DNA of 64,000 nt, taken from the NCBI RefSeq assembly GCF_900143065.1, contig NZ_FRCX01000012.1, positions 118,992-182,991 on the forward strand, given 5' to 3'. Positions 63,813 through 64,000 of the stretch are shown here, in pieces (position 1 is the stretch's first letter; the number at the start of each line of letters is the position of its first letter). Origin of the DNA: Duganella sacchari (GTDB lineage: Bacteria; Pseudomonadota; Gammaproteobacteria; Burkholderiales; Burkholderiaceae_D). Below the pieces are notes generated by a model. It worked only from the letters and a program-made list of their open reading frames with translations. It had not been told where the DNA came from and did no database searches. The translations under genes and the position numbers were made by a program.

Positions 63813-64000
63813 ATGGCAAAAGAGAAATTCGAGCGGACCAAGCCGCACGTTAACGTCGGCACCATCGGCCACGTGGACCACGGCAAGACCACCCTGACCG
63901 CTGCGATCGCAACCGTTCTGTCGAAAAAATTCGGCGGCGAAGCGAAAGCCTACGACCAGATCGATGCTGCTCCAGAAGAAAAAGCACGTGGTATCACCAT
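63813..64000 (+). CDS. tuf: Elongation factor Tu, N-terminal part
   Basis: The frame starts at ATG 63813 after TAGGAG and runs off the window, giving about 62 residues. It begins MAKEKFERTKPHVNVGTIGH and has the P-loop GHVDHGKT. The last residues seen lead into the EEKARGIT effector region. EF-Tu brings aminoacyl-tRNA to the ribosome. The gene follows the tRNA cluster and probably shares its transcript. Confidence 0.98.
   Translation, partial: MAKEKFERTKPHVNVGTIGHVDHGKTTLTAAIATVLSKKFGGEAKAYDQIDAAPEEKARGIT

Overview
The window is about 64 kb of high-GC chromosome from a betaproteobacterium, most likely Oxalobacteraceae (Duganella/Massilia/Janthinobacterium group). I infer this from the gene content and order (metK, SAH riboswitch, ahcY, holin-like gene, metF), the cysteine-poor DksA, and the Tyr-Gly-Thr tRNA cluster ahead of tuf. 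No database search was possible. I see no prophage, insertion sequence or CRISPR array.

Region 1 (1-13.9 kb, + strand): the end of an amidohydrolase gene, then a tight 12-gene type II secretion operon in the order gspG-H-I-J-K-L-M-N-D-E-F-C. A patatin-barrel protein with the layout of a type Vd autotransporter follows 12 bp later. An 84-bp hairpin fills the gap to the next, convergent gene.

Region 2 (13.9-27.5 kb, mostly - strand): an XRE-type regulator, a small basic protein, hslU/hslV, a duplicated STAS protein, dksA, a COG0523 metal-chaperone GTPase, xerC, a DUF484 gene, a porin, a Sel1-repeat gene on the + strand, dapF, and two lipid A-type acyltransferases.

Region 3 (27.5-33 kb): the activated-methyl cycle. 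metK has a leader with two mutually exclusive pairings, one of which covers its start codon. ahcY is preceded by a clear SAH riboswitch. A holin-like gene, metF and 5-formyl-THF cyclo-ligase follow. A two-TM, SLATT-like gene and a 24-codon proline-rich ORF lie between metK and ahcY.

Region 4 (33-53.6 kb): a soluble lytic transglycosylase, a GST, cca, an isochorismatase-like protein, two LysR regulators, a GNAT protein, and an Lrp regulator divergent from hpd. A fused indolepyruvate:ferredoxin oxidoreductase, a TonB receptor, an MFS exporter, an S41 peptidase gene interrupted by an in-frame TGA, an M14 peptidase and a small hypothetical gene follow.

Region 5 (53.6-64 kb): ttcA, folB, a FolM-like reductase, a MidA-type methyltransferase, a membrane J-protein, an HD-GYP response regulator, a second 84-bp hairpin, a large GGDEF-EAL protein, three tRNA genes and the start of tuf.

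The most unusual observation is the pair of 84-bp hairpins at 13866-13949 and 59811-59894. They share ends and length, differ at 11 of 30 core stem positions, and 10 of those 11 differences are compensated on the opposite arm. Each exactly fills a convergent intergenic gap. Most other convergent pairs in the window instead overlap by exactly 4 nt at their stop codons.
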